Positions 1 to 8,998 of a stretch of 64,000 bases of DNA are shown piece by piece. This DNA is from Mariniflexile fucanivorans (GTDB lineage Bacteria > Bacteroidota > Bacteroidia > Flavobacteriales > Flavobacteriaceae). How positions within the stretch are numbered: position 1 is the first letter of the stretch; each line of letters begins with the position of its first letter. The position numbers were made by a program, and so were the translations under genes. Location: NCBI RefSeq assembly GCF_004341235.1, contig NZ_SLUP01000002.1, positions 248,001 to 312,000 on the forward strand, given 5' to 3'. Below the pieces are notes generated by a model. The model was given only the letters and a program-made list of their open reading frames with translations. It was not told the origin of the DNA and did no database searches.

Positions 1-729
1 AACGTTTATGTTACACAGATTGTTCAAAATTTTAATAAACACTTAAAAGTTGATTTGTTACAACCTTCAGACCTACAAATCCAACCCATCAATATAGATA
101 CCATTCCGTTGTTTTGGTATAACAAAACCTTAAATTACAAAACCTATATGGTTCCGGGCATTTTGGTTTTATTAGTTACCATGATTACGCTTTTCCTTTC
201 AGGAATGAATATTGTACGTGAAAAGGAAATAGGGACTTTGGAACAAATCAATGTGACCCCAATTAAAAAAAGCCAGTTTATAATAGGAAAGCTTTTCCCA
301 TTTTGGGTAATAGGAATGAGTTTATTAACAGTGGGATTAATTATAGCAAAACTAATTTTCAATGTACCGATGGTAGGTAGTTTGCCCCTCATGTATTTTT
401 ATACATCCATTTATATTTTAGTGGTTTTAGGCATAGGTTTATTCATTTCAAACTTTACGGAAACACAGCAACAAGCTATGTTTATTGCTTGGTTTTTTAC
501 GGTTATTTTCATTTTAATGAGTGGTTTATTTACTCCTATTGAAAGCATGCCAAAATGGGCCCAAACCATTACCGAATTCAACCCCATAAAATATTTTGTA
601 CAGGTAATGCGTATGGTGATGCTTAAAGGTTCAGGGCTTATGGACATCCTCCCTCAACTATTAAAAACATTATTGTATGCTTTTATTATGAATGGGTTAG
701 CCGTTTGGAGTTATAAAAAGACGAATTAA
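1..729 (+). CDS. ABC-2 type transporter permease, 5' truncated by window edge
   Basis: The reading frame is open from base 1, so the gene starts before the window; at least 242 C-terminal residues are present. The visible part has a short extracytoplasmic stretch and about five to six hydrophobic segments (MVPGILVLLVTMITLFLSG, then further helices), with the cytoplasmic motif VREKEIGTLEQINVTPI that is typical of ABC-2 permeases of the YhhJ/YhiH type. Such proteins form the membrane channel of drug or lipid exporters. The ATPase partner would lie upstream, outside the window. A 138-bp gap without a clear terminator separates it from the next gene. Substrate is unknown. Confidence 0.85.
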   Translation, partial: NVYVTQIVQNFNKHLKVDLLQPSDLQIQPINIDTIPLFWYNKTLNYKTYMVPGILVLLVTMITLFLSGMNIVREKEIGTLEQINVTPIKKSQFIIGKLFPFWVIGMSLLTVGLIIAKLIFNVPMVGSLPLMYFYTSIYILVVLGIGLFISNFTETQQQAMFIAWFFTVIFILMSGLFTPIESMPKWAQTITEFNPIKYFVQVMRMVMLKGSGLMDILPQLLKTLLYAFIMNGLAVWSYKKTN

Positions 730-805
730 GGCTTGTGTAACTTTAGTTACTGTAAAACAGTTTAAAAATAACAATCTTTACTTAATCGCTTTAAAGTGTT
801 AAGAG

Positions 806-817
806 TGATAAATATCA
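806..817. promoter_or_regulatory. FNR-like palindrome TGAT-N4-ATCA upstream of the SQR-like gene
   Basis: The bases TGATAAATATCA have the inner half-sites of the Crp/Fnr family FNR box (TTGAT-N4-ATCAA) but lack the outer T and A. The site is about 50 bases upstream of the oxidoreductase start. In a sequence this AT-rich, two or three TGAT-N4-ATCA matches per 64 kb are expected by chance, so this is only a candidate. Confidence 0.25.
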
Positions 818-867
818 TTTTACAATTTTTATTTTTAAACTAACTTCACAATATTAATTTACATTAA

Positions 868-2325
868 ATGTCTAAAATAGTTATTCTTGGAGCAGGTATT
901 TCGGGTCATGTAGCTGCATCCCATTTACGCAGAAAATTATCCAAAGAACATGAAGTTTTGGTGGTCTCACCAAATAGTAATTACCAGTGGATTCCTTCAA
1001 ACATTTGGGTGGGTATTGGCAGAATGAAATCTGAAAAAATCTTATTTCCTTTAGAGCCTTTGTACAAAAAGAAAAACATTGGCTATAAACAAGCCAAAGC
1101 AGTTTCATTTTATCCTGAAGGTGACAAAAGCGAACAAAAACCTTATGTTTTAGCCGAATATGTCGCAGGAACCAATCAAGGTCAACAAGAAAAAATCACC
1201 TACGATTATTTGATAAATGCGACGGGGCCGAAACTTAATTTTGAAGCCACCGAAGGCCTAATTCCTGGTAAAAACAAAACCTATTCTGTATGTACTTACA
1301 CACATGCAGACCATGCTTGGGAAGGATTAAATGATATTATTCAACAAATGAAGGCTGGTAAAAAAGCCAAAATTTTAATTGGAACGGGACATGCCAAATC
1401 TACTTGTCAAGGTGCTGCATTCGAGTATATTTTAAATGTAGAAAAAGAGCTGCACAAACACAATGTAAGAGACATGGCCGAAATAACTTGGATTGCCAAC
1501 GAACATCAATTAGGCGATTTTGGAATGGATGGCATGTTGATGAGTTATGGTGATATGATTATGAAATCCAGTGAATTGGTCGAAATGATTTTTGAAGATA
1601 GAAACATTAAATGGATTATTGGTGCCGGCGTTAATAAAATTGAAGATGGTATTGCTTATTATGAAACCCTTGATGGTGAATACAAAGTAGAAACTTACGA
1701 TTTCGCCATGCTAATTCCAGCATTTTCTGGTCATGGCTTTAAGGCTTTTGATAAGAACGAAAATGATATTACAGAAAAACTCTTCAAAGGATTTATGATT
1801 GTAGATGCAGACTATACACCAAAACCTTACGAAGAATGGACTGTTCAAGATTGGCCAGAAACTTACCAAAACCCCAATTATAAAAATATTTATGCACCAG
1901 GTATCGCCTTTGCGCCACCTCATGCCATTTCAAAACCAAGAAAAAGCGCAAACGGAACAGATATTTCACCTGCACCACCACGAACAGGAATGCCCTCAGG
2001 CATCACCGCTAAGTTGGTAGCAGACAATATAATAGATAGCATTAAAAATGGAAAAGAATCGTTAGATCATAAAGGGTCTTTAGGAAATATGGGAGCTGCA
2101 TGTATTGCATCTGCTGGATATGGATTTTGGGATGGAAGCGGCGTTAGCATAACCACCTACCCTATTGTGCCCGATTTTGTAAAATATCCAGATTCACATG
2201 GAAGACATTTAGGAAAAACTTTTGGAGCTATTGGTTTGGCTGGGCATTGGCTTAAATTAATGTTACACTATGCTTTTTTATATAAAGCAAAAATGCGTCC
2301 ATTTTGGTGGCTAATTCCAGAATAA
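868..2325 (+). CDS. FAD-dependent sulfide:quinone oxidoreductase-like protein
   Basis: A 485-residue flavoprotein. It opens with a Rossmann dinucleotide-binding motif (GAGISGHVAASHL, residues 8-20). It carries the SQR-like block GHAKSTCQGAAFEY (Cys180) and the following ITWIANEHQLGDFGMDG segment. Cys142, Cys180 and Cys412 are candidates for the redox-active cysteines that pass sulfane sulfur in SQR enzymes. In known SQRs, sulfide is oxidised to polysulfide or sulfur and electrons go to quinone at the membrane; the C-terminal part (residues 445-485) is rich in hydrophobic and aromatic residues, as expected for a monotopic membrane anchor. A 44-residue gene and a strong terminator follow. The exact substrate is inferred; other NDH-2-like flavoproteins remain possible. 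Confidence 0.75.
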   Translation: MSKIVILGAGISGHVAASHLRRKLSKEHEVLVVSPNSNYQWIPSNIWVGIGRMKSEKILFPLEPLYKKKNIGYKQAKAVSFYPEGDKSEQKPYVLAEYVAGTNQGQQEKITYDYLINATGPKLNFEATEGLIPGKNKTYSVCTYTHADHAWEGLNDIIQQMKAGKKAKILIGTGHAKSTCQGAAFEYILNVEKELHKHNVRDMAEITWIANEHQLGDFGMDGMLMSYGDMIMKSSELVEMIFEDRNIKWIIGAGVNKIEDGIAYYETLDGEYKVETYDFAMLIPAFSGHGFKAFDKNENDITEKLFKGFMIVDADYTPKPYEEWTVQDWPETYQNPNYKNIYAPGIAFAPPHAISKPRKSANGTDISPAPPRTGMPSGITAKLVADNIIDSIKNGKESLDHKGSLGNMGAACIASAGYGFWDGSGVSITTYPIVPDFVKYPDSHGRHLGKTFGAIGLAGHWLKLMLHYAFLYKAKMRPFWWLIPE

Positions 2326-2396
2326 AAAACAAAATAAAAGAATTATTTTAACAAAGGAATCAAAAATTAATTTCAACTATTAAAAGGAATAGAATA

Positions 2397-2531
2397 ATGA
2401 AAAGAATTTCACCCAGAATGCGGTTTAGAATGATGAATCCATTCCTTCAGTTTTTCAAATTTATAATTTTAAGTATTAAAATTATGGTTATTGTAGCTGG
2501 AGGCCATGGAGGCACAAGAAAAGTAAACTGA
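2397..2531 (+). CDS. 44-residue basic/hydrophobic small protein, probable companion of the SQR-like gene
   Basis: The ATG at 2397 opens a 44-codon frame with a basic N-terminus (MKRISPRMRFRMM), a central hydrophobic stretch (about residues 19-35, FFKFIILSIKIMVIVAG) and a Gly/His-rich end (GGHGGTRK). It lies 71 bases after the oxidoreductase. A 7-8-bp hairpin followed by a T-run overlaps its stop codon, so it ends exactly where the transcription unit ends. That position supports a real gene. A short amphipathic or membrane peptide that anchors or regulates the flavoenzyme is possible. I do not recognise a named family. Confidence 0.55.
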   Translation: MKRISPRMRFRMMNPFLQFFKFIILSIKIMVIVAGGHGGTRKVN

Positions 2532-2550
2532 TGTGGTTATCAGTTTTTTT
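2525..2550 (+). terminator. Intrinsic terminator of the SQR-like operon
   Basis: AAACTGAT (2525-2532) pairs with ATCAGTTT (2539-2546) around a six-base loop, followed by a run of T. The left arm contains the stop codon of the 44-residue gene. Confidence 0.8.
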
Positions 2551-2561
2551 GGTTGGTTTTT

Positions 2562-2621
2562 AAAAGTGATAATTAATTTTTCACTTTTGATAAAGGCTGT
2601 CTGAAAAGGCAGTCTTTTTTG
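2562..2621 (+). terminator. Two further hairpins, the second with a T-run
   Basis: AAAAGTGA (2562-2569) pairs with TCACTTTT (2581-2588). Then GGCTGTC (2595-2601) pairs with GGCAGTC (2608-2614) using two G-U pairs, followed by six T. Three successive hairpins insulate the SQR-like unit from the efflux operon. I see no gene in the remaining 200 bases before 2828, only an FNR-like inner core (TGATGAATATCA, 2649-2660). Confidence 0.6.
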
Positions 2622-2827
2622 TTTTTAGAAGAACATTATTTTTTAACCTGATGAATATCATTGTACTAATTCCTCTTGTCGAATATTTTTAGTTAATATT
2701 CAAATAACTCATCAAAATGAAAAAAGCCCATTGAATACCTGCTGAAAAAGGAAAAGAACGCAAAGTAACATTGGTTACAGACTGCGATACAACATTCAAC
2801 TATTTTTGCTCTGTAAAATTAAAATAA

Positions 2828-4135
2828 ATGAAAAAAAATATTTATATACCATTATTACTTTTAGTATTCACTTTGTCTGTACAAGCACAAGATATCGTGC
2901 CAATTACAAAAACAGAAGTGTTAACTAAAGTTTCAGAAAACAATACAAGTATTAAAATTTCTGAACAAGAATTTAAACAAGCGAGGGCCGATTATAGACA
3001 AACCAACGCTGTGTTTTTACCAAACATCACAGCCAGTCATACAGGTATTGCAACAACAAATCCATTAATGGCTTTTGGTTCTAAACTAAATCAGGAAATT
3101 TTAACAGCAAACGATTTTAATCCTGCCTTATTAAATGACCCTGCGCAAATTGAAAACTACGCAACCAAGTTAGAAATTCAGCAACCATTAATCAATTTAG
3201 ACGGGATGTACCAACGCAAAGCAGCCAAATCTAAAATGGATGCTATGTCTTTACAAACAGAGCGCACACAAGATTATTTGGCTTTTGAAGTTGAAAAAGC
3301 TTATATGCAATTACAATTATCCTATAAAGCAGTTGATGTTTTAGAAAAAGCTCTAGAAGCTGCAAATTCTAATAAAAAACTAGCCGATAACAGTTTTAAT
3401 CAAGGTTATTTACAGCGTGCCGATGTGTTGAATGTTGAAGTACGTGTTACGGAGGTTCAAAACCAATTACAAATGGCAAAAAGTAATGTACAAAATGCGT
3501 CTAATTACTTATCTTTTTTAATGAATGATGACACATATGTGGTGTACACCCCTTCAGACGAGTTAATGGTTTCAACATTTTCAATGGAAAACAAAATGGT
3601 TTCTGAAAATCGTTCAGATATAAAAGCCATGCAACTAGCATCCAATGCTTATGAAGCTATGAATAAGGCTGATAAAATGGCGTTTTTACCACGATTAAAT
3701 GCTTTTGGAAGTTATGAGTTATACGACGACCAAATTTTTCAAGGTGATGCTAATGGGTATTTATTTGGTGCACAATTAAGTTGGGATATTTTTAAAGGAT
3801 CGCAACGTTTAGGAAAAGCTCAAAAAAGTAGAGCCGAATTTGAAAAATCCAAATTAGAATATCAGCAATATGTCTCGCAAAGTAATTTAGAATTGAACAA
3901 AGCAAAACGCGCTTTTTTAGATGCTGAAAACAAACTCCAACTCACCAATTTAGCATTACAACAATCCGAAGAATCTTTAAGAATCCGTACCAACAGATTT
4001 AAGGAAGGACTTGAAAAAACATCCGATTTACTTACTGCAGAAACACAATATGCACAAAAGCAATTGGAGTATTATCAAACTGTTTTTGAGTATAACTATG
4101 CGCAAGCTTACTTACAATTTTTAACTAAAGAATAA
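2828..4135 (+). CDS. TolC-family outer-membrane efflux protein
   Basis: 435 residues with a signal peptide (MKKNIYIPLLLLVFTLSVQA) and long helical, Gln/Ala/Glu-rich stretches arranged as two OEP repeats, which is the usual architecture of TolC-type outer-membrane factors. Such proteins form the outer-membrane duct of tripartite exporters. It is first in an operon-like run with a periplasmic adaptor (64 bases downstream) and an RND permease, so the three together should form one export machine. The length fits the family. No substrate can be deduced from this subunit. Confidence 0.9.
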   Translation: MKKNIYIPLLLLVFTLSVQAQDIVPITKTEVLTKVSENNTSIKISEQEFKQARADYRQTNAVFLPNITASHTGIATTNPLMAFGSKLNQEILTANDFNPALLNDPAQIENYATKLEIQQPLINLDGMYQRKAAKSKMDAMSLQTERTQDYLAFEVEKAYMQLQLSYKAVDVLEKALEAANSNKKLADNSFNQGYLQRADVLNVEVRVTEVQNQLQMAKSNVQNASNYLSFLMNDDTYVVYTPSDELMVSTFSMENKMVSENRSDIKAMQLASNAYEAMNKADKMAFLPRLNAFGSYELYDDQIFQGDANGYLFGAQLSWDIFKGSQRLGKAQKSRAEFEKSKLEYQQYVSQSNLELNKAKRAFLDAENKLQLTNLALQQSEESLRIRTNRFKEGLEKTSDLLTAETQYAQKQLEYYQTVFEYNYAQAYLQFLTKE

Positions 4136-4199
4136 AGAGAAACAAAAACCAACAAGCAAGACCATTTATTTGTGTATTCGTTGCTAAAAAAACCATAAA

Positions 4200-5279
4200 A
4201 TGAAGAAAAAATTATATACCATCGTAGCCTTTACAGCAGCTTTAGCATTAGCAAGTTGCGGTAACAAAAACAAAGAAGTTAGTACAGATAATTCACCAGC
4301 AATTGCTGTAAAAGTGAGTCAAGTTGTATCAAACGGAACAAGTCCATTTTTAAGTGTTAGTGGAAAAATTCAAGCCACCAATAGTGCAGATTTAAGCACC
4401 CGAATGATGGGCTATGTTAACAAAGTACATGTAAATGTTGGAGACAAAGTTAGTAAAGGCCAATTATTAGTTTCTATTAATAACACCGATTTACAAGCTA
4501 AACGTGCCCAAGTAAACGCAGGCATTACCGAAGCTACTGCAGCATTTAATAATGCGCAGAAAGATTACAACCGTTTTAAAAATCTATTTGCTGGAAACAG
4601 TGCTTCTCAAAAAGAAATGGATGATATGACGGCAAATTTTGAAATGGCAAAAGCGCGTTTGGAAGCTGCAAACCAAATGAAAAACGAAGTGAATGCCCAA
4701 TTTACATATAGTAATATTACAGCACCTTTTAGCGGTATCATTACCAGTAAAAACATTGAAGCTGGTGATATGGCAAATCCAGGAATGCCTTTAATAAGCG
4801 TAGAAACACCTGGAAGTTTTGAAGTGATGGCCATGGTACCAGAAACTGAAATTTCAGATATTAAAAATGGTACTACTGTAGATGTTTTGGTAAAATCAAT
4901 AAACCAAACTATTAAAGGAAAAGTGACCGAAGTTAGTACTTCGGCTAAAAATACAGGTGGACAATACTTAGTAAAAATAGCTTTAGATAAAACAGATGCG
5001 AATATCCTATCTGGTATGTTTACAACCGTTCAATTTCCTGTGGAAAGAAAAGCAAAAACAGATCTAGTTTTAATTCCTACGGAAGCTATTGTAACGAATG
5101 GTCAGTTATCTGGAGTTTATACAGTAAGTGAAAGCAAAACCGCTATGTTACGTTGGTTACGTTTGGGTAGAACCTTTGGAAACCAAGTAGAAGTATTATC
5201 TGGTTTAAATGCCGATGAAGCTTTTATAGTTTCTGCAGAAGGTAAACTTTATAATGGTGCTAAAATTTCAATTCAATAA
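4200..5279 (+). CDS. RND efflux periplasmic adaptor lipoprotein (HlyD/MFP family)
   Basis: 359 residues. The N-terminus is a lipoprotein signal with lipobox ALASC (Cys20), so the protein should be tethered to a membrane. Next come a barrel-sandwich half (residues about 60-95, MMGYVNKVHVNVGDKVSKGQ), an alpha-helical hairpin (about 95-165), the second lipoyl half with the motif ITAPFSGIITSKNIEAGD, and beta-barrel and membrane-proximal domains. Adaptors of this type bridge the inner-membrane RND pump and the TolC duct. It lies between the TolC and RND genes. A structured repeat occupies the 108-base gap to the pump gene. Confidence 0.92.
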   Translation: MKKKLYTIVAFTAALALASCGNKNKEVSTDNSPAIAVKVSQVVSNGTSPFLSVSGKIQATNSADLSTRMMGYVNKVHVNVGDKVSKGQLLVSINNTDLQAKRAQVNAGITEATAAFNNAQKDYNRFKNLFAGNSASQKEMDDMTANFEMAKARLEAANQMKNEVNAQFTYSNITAPFSGIITSKNIEAGDMANPGMPLISVETPGSFEVMAMVPETEISDIKNGTTVDVLVKSINQTIKGKVTEVSTSAKNTGGQYLVKIALDKTDANILSGMFTTVQFPVERKAKTDLVLIPTEAIVTNGQLSGVYTVSESKTAMLRWLRLGRTFGNQVEVLSGLNADEAFIVSAEGKLYNGAKISIQ

Positions 5280-5286
5280 CTAAAAA

Positions 5287-5373
5287 GCTGCGTTAAGGAT
5301 AGAAGTGAAAATCCTTTTTTTGCTGCCATATATGGCAAAAAAAGATTGCAACGGATAGCCTGTTAAAACGCCC
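5287..5373 (+). repeat. Structured intergenic element, copy 1 of a three-copy family (Flavo-1-like?)
   Basis: The element starts with GCTGCGTTAAGGATAGAAGT and ends with ...AACGGATAGCC...AACGCCC, so GCGTT and AACGC can pair as a closing stem. Inside, a perfect palindrome TGCCATATATGGCA is flanked by a T-run and an A-run that extend the hairpin. Copies with the same frame words (GCGTnAGGAT..., ...GGTAACGCCC) occur at 20943-21055 and 22873-22999. It lies inside the efflux operon, between adaptor and pump. It may be a known flavobacterial RNA motif such as Flavo-1, but I cannot confirm this from memory of the consensus. Confidence 0.5.
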
Positions 5374-5387
5374 AAAATATTATAAAA

Positions 5388-8300
5388 ATGAAAGAAGGAA
5401 TCGCAGGAAAAATTGCAAAAATCTTTATACAATCGAAGCTTACCGTGCTGTTGATGATTGTGTTTATGGTTGTTGGTGTGTATAGTTCGTTTTTAATTCC
5501 ACGTGAGGAAGAACCACAGATTGATGTGCCTATGGCCGATATTTTTGTTGGCTACCCGGGTGCAAGCCCTACGGAAGTTGAATCGCGAGTAATTAAGCCT
5601 TTAGAGCAATTAATTTCGAATATTAAAGGTGTGGAATATGTGTATTCTACCTCGATGAAAGAACAAGGCATGGTGATTGTTCAGTTTTATGTGGGCGAAG
5701 ATATTGAGCGTTCATTTGTAAAACTTTACAATGAAATTAATAAGCACATGGACCAAATGCCGGAAGGTGTTACGTTTCCATTGGTGAAAACACGTGCTAT
5801 TGATGATGTGCCTATGTTAGGTTTAACGTTGTGGAGTGAAAATTACGACGATTACCAATTAGGACAAATGGCGCAAGAATTGGAAGCCGAAATTAAAAAG
5901 GTGAATGATGTGGCGATTACGCATAAAATTGGTGGTAGAAACCGTCAATTACGTGTGGTTTTAGATAAAGATAAATTGGCTGCCAGTGGTTTGGATTTCT
6001 TAACCGTTTCTGAAATGATTAAGGCAAACAACAGTCAATTAAGCTCGGGTAGTTTTGATAAAAGCGATACTGAATTTCTTGTAAATACGGGTAAGTTTTT
6101 AGAATCTGTTACAGATGTTGAGAATTTAGTGGTTGGTGTACAACAAAATCAACCAATTTATTTAAAGCAAGTAGCAAACATTATTGATGGGCCAGAAGTG
6201 CCACAAAACTATGTAAGTTTAGGATTTGGAAAAGGCAGCGAAAAGGCTTCAGATTATAAATCTGAATACCCAGCAGTTACCATTTCGGTAGCGAAACGCA
6301 AAGGTGCCGATGCGATGAAAATTTCGGAGGTTATTATTGATAAAGTGGAACATTTACGCAAAAACTTAATCCCAGATGATGTTCATGTAGAAATTACCAG
6401 AAACTATGGTGAAACCGCTTCACATAAAGTATCTGAACTTTTATGGCACCTTATTGGATCTATTTTTGCTGTAACGCTTGTGGTTATGTTGGCTATGGGC
6501 TGGCGTGGTGGCTTAGTGGTATTTTTATCGGTTCCCATTACGTTTGCATTAACTTTGTTAAGCTACTACATGCTGGATTATACACTAAACCGAATCACCC
6601 TATTTGCTTTAGTATTTGTAACAGGTATTGTGGTGGACGACTCCATTATTATTGCCGAAAACATGCATAGGCATTTCAAAATGAAACGCTTACCATTTAA
6701 ACAAGCGGCTTTGTATGCCATTAATGAAGTGGGTAACCCAACTATTTTAGCAACATTTACCGTAATTGCTTCGGTATTACCTATGGCATTTGTATCTGGT
6801 TTAATGGGACCTTATATGGCACCAATGCCAATTGGAGCTTCTATTGCCATGATATTATCGTTGTTTGTTGCTTTAACTATTACGCCTTATTTGGGTTATA
6901 TTTTCTTAAGAGAAAAAGATAAAAAAGGTGCTGTTGAAAAAGAGGAAAAACCAATTGAAGATACTTACATTTATAAAGTTTACAATAAATTTGAAACACC
7001 TTTATTAGAAAACAAAAACAAACGTTGGTTGTTTTTGGGTGGTACGTTTTTACTTTTATTAGCGACCATGGTATTGTTTTTTACAAAATCGGTTGCTGTG
7101 AAAATGCTGCCTTTTGATAATAAAAATGAATTTCAGGTAGTAATAGATATGCCCGAAGGCACAACCTTGGAAAGAACAGGTGTTGTAGCTCAAGAGATTT
7201 CGCAATATTTAGCATCGCGTCCTGAAGTTGTGAATTACCAAAACTATATTGGAACATCGGCACCTATAACCTTTAACGGTTTGGTACGTCATTACGATTT
7301 ACGTGGTGGTAGTAACATGGCAGATATTCAAGTAAATTTATTGGATAAAGAAGAACGTACAGCACAAAGTCATGATATTGCTAAATTGTTACGTCCTGAC
7401 ATTCAAAAAATTGCATCAAAATATAATGCGAATGTAAAATTAGTAGAAGTTCCACCTGGACCTCCTGTATTATCTACAATTGTGGCAGAGGTTTACGGAC
7501 CTGATTATGATGAACAAATAAAAATTGCTAACCATGTTCAAAACATTCTAAAAAACACCAACGATGTTGTAGATATCGATTGGATGGTTGAAGGAGATCA
7601 AACTGAATTTCAGTTTGACATCAATAAAGAAAAAGCGATGTTATATGGTGTAGCACCACAGCAAATTGCTTACACCATGAATATGGCATTGTCTAACAGA
7701 GCTATTACGAATTTATATGATGAAGATGCTGTAAACCAAATTGGTCTGGTATTGGCTTTAGATGAAAAAGAAAAATCGACCATTACAGATATTTCTCAAT
7801 TGAAAGTAAAGTCGAAACAAGGAACCATGGTTCCAATTGGAGATTTAGTTGATATTAAAGAAGTTACAAGTGCAAAAAGCATTTTCCACAAAAACCAAAA
7901 ACGTGTGGTATATGTGATGGCAGATATGGCTGGCGATTTAGAAAGTCCTGCATATGCTATACTTGGAATGGAAGAAAAACTGAAAGAAATACCATTACCA
8001 GAAGGTTATGATATTAACGAAATGTATTTAGGTCAACCCGATTTTGAAGATAATTACACCGTGAAATGGGATGGCGAATGGCAAATTACTTTGGAAGTAT
8101 TTAGAGATTTAGGTATTGCCTTTTTAGGTGCTATTATCTTGATTTACATCTTAATTGTAGGCTGGTTCCAAAACTTTAAAGCTCCAGTTGTAATGATGGT
8201 TGCTATTCCATTATCGCTTATAGGAATTATTCTAGGGCATTGGATTATGGGCGCATTCTTTACTGCAACATCATTTATTGGAATGATTGCTCTAGCAGGT

Positions 8301-8582
8301 ATTATGGTTAGGAATTCGGTATTATTAATCGACTTTATCAACTTAAGAACCGATGAAGGCATCCCATTAAAACAAGCTTGTATTGAAGCTGGGGCTGTAA
8401 GAACTACGCCTATTTTACTAACAGCAGGAACTGTTGTAATTGGAGCATTCGTTATATTATTTGACCCCATTTTCCAAGGGTTAGCCATTTCGTTAATGGG
8501 TGGAACTATTGTTTCAACCGTATTAACTTTATTGGTTGTACCTCTTGTTTACTACATGATAGAAAAGAAAAATTATAAATAA
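5388..8582 (+). CDS. RND efflux transporter permease (AcrB-type)
   Basis: 1064 residues, the usual length for hydrophobe/amphiphile or metal RND pumps. It starts with the first transmembrane helix (about 16-38), followed by the large periplasmic loop with SYSTEM motif YPGASPTEVESRVIKPLE, then TM2-6. The proton-relay pair Asp417-Asp418 lies in GIVVDDSIIIAEN. A second periplasmic loop and TM8-12 with GMIALAGIMVRNSVLLIDF follow. It is driven by proton motive force and should work with the adjacent TolC and adaptor proteins. Neither metal-binding nor drug specificity is evident; location next to an SQR-like gene and a DUF2892 gene suggests, without proof, a thiol/sulfur-related or redox-toxic substrate. 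Confidence 0.93.
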   Translation: MKEGIAGKIAKIFIQSKLTVLLMIVFMVVGVYSSFLIPREEEPQIDVPMADIFVGYPGASPTEVESRVIKPLEQLISNIKGVEYVYSTSMKEQGMVIVQFYVGEDIERSFVKLYNEINKHMDQMPEGVTFPLVKTRAIDDVPMLGLTLWSENYDDYQLGQMAQELEAEIKKVNDVAITHKIGGRNRQLRVVLDKDKLAASGLDFLTVSEMIKANNSQLSSGSFDKSDTEFLVNTGKFLESVTDVENLVVGVQQNQPIYLKQVANIIDGPEVPQNYVSLGFGKGSEKASDYKSEYPAVTISVAKRKGADAMKISEVIIDKVEHLRKNLIPDDVHVEITRNYGETASHKVSELLWHLIGSIFAVTLVVMLAMGWRGGLVVFLSVPITFALTLLSYYMLDYTLNRITLFALVFVTGIVVDDSIIIAENMHRHFKMKRLPFKQAALYAINEVGNPTILATFTVIASVLPMAFVSGLMGPYMAPMPIGASIAMILSLFVALTITPYLGYIFLREKDKKGAVEKEEKPIEDTYIYKVYNKFETPLLENKNKRWLFLGGTFLLLLATMVLFFTKSVAVKMLPFDNKNEFQVVIDMPEGTTLERTGVVAQEISQYLASRPEVVNYQNYIGTSAPITFNGLVRHYDLRGGSNMADIQVNLLDKEERTAQSHDIAKLLRPDIQKIASKYNANVKLVEVPPGPPVLSTIVAEVYGPDYDEQIKIANHVQNILKNTNDVVDIDWMVEGDQTEFQFDINKEKAMLYGVAPQQIAYTMNMALSNRAITNLYDEDAVNQIGLVLALDEKEKSTITDISQLKVKSKQGTMVPIGDLVDIKEVTSAKSIFHKNQKRVVYVMADMAGDLESPAYAILGMEEKLKEIPLPEGYDINEMYLGQPDFEDNYTVKWDGEWQITLEVFRDLGIAFLGAIILIYILIVGWFQNFKAPVVMMVAIPLSLIGIILGHWIMGAFFTATSFIGMIALAGIMVRNSVLLIDFINLRTDEGIPLKQACIEAGAVRTTPILLTAGTVVIGAFVILFDPIFQGLAISLMGGTIVSTVLTLLVVPLVYYMIEKKNYK

Positions 8583-8586
8583 TAAT

Positions 8587-8660
8587 TATCCCGCAGCAAA
8601 CGCAGATTTATGCAGAAAAGATTGAAAAATCTGCGGGAATCTGCGAAATCTGCGAGAATC
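8587..8660. repeat. Dispersed CTGCGGGA palindromic repeat, copy 1
   Basis: The segment begins TTATCCCGCAGCAAACGCAG and ends with three units of the type ATCTGCGnnA. Its left arm reads, on the opposite strand, TTCTGC...CTGCGGGATAA, which matches the end-words and the 32-base length of the copy at 9315-9346. It lies between the pump gene and the PII-like gene. Confidence 0.6.
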
Positions 8661-8674
8661 AAAAAAATAAAATC

Positions 8675-8980
8675 ATGAAACTAGTTATAGTAACAGTAGT
8701 GGATTACTACAAAAAGGATATCATCAAATTATTTAAACAAGCTCAAATAAATAATTTTAGTGAGTCTGACATTGAGGGGTTTAAAACCGCCCCATCTGTA
8801 AAGTTAGATTCCAATTGGTTTGCTAATGAAAATAGTGGAGCAGATTCTGAAATGTTTTTCTCTTTTACAGAAGATGAAAATATAGATGCATTATTCAATT
8901 TAATTAAAGAATTCAATTCGAATTTAAAAACGAACAATCCAATAAAAGCGATTGTTGTTCCTATTGAAAAATTTATATAA
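8675..8980 (+). CDS. PII-like / DUF3240-like small cytosolic protein
   Basis: 101 residues beginning MKLVIVTVVDYYKKDIIKLFKQAQI, a beta-alpha start typical of the ferredoxin-like fold of PII and PII-like proteins, followed by an acidic middle and a final beta strand (IKAIVVPIEKFI). Classical PII residues (T-loop Tyr, nucleotide-binding signature) are not evident, so nitrogen sensing should not be assumed. PII-like small proteins are often encoded beside RND efflux pumps and other transporters and may report ligand state. It follows the pump by 92 bases and precedes the DUF2892 gene by 18 bases. The family call is moderate; the function is unknown. Confidence 0.5.
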   Translation: MKLVIVTVVDYYKKDIIKLFKQAQINNFSESDIEGFKTAPSVKLDSNWFANENSGADSEMFFSFTEDENIDALFNLIKEFNSNLKTNNPIKAIVVPIEKFI

Positions 8981-8998
8981 ACTTAAAAATTAACAAAA

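Noticed and set aside
2649-2660. TGATGAATATCA as FNR site for the efflux operon
   Set aside because: It lies 170 bases from the tolC start and matches only the inner core, which is expected two to three times by chance in the window.
2718-2827. Possible remnant ORF before tolC (MKKAH-stop, then a further open stretch)
   Set aside because: No protein similarity recognised; frame broken after five codons, so no pseudogene can be named.
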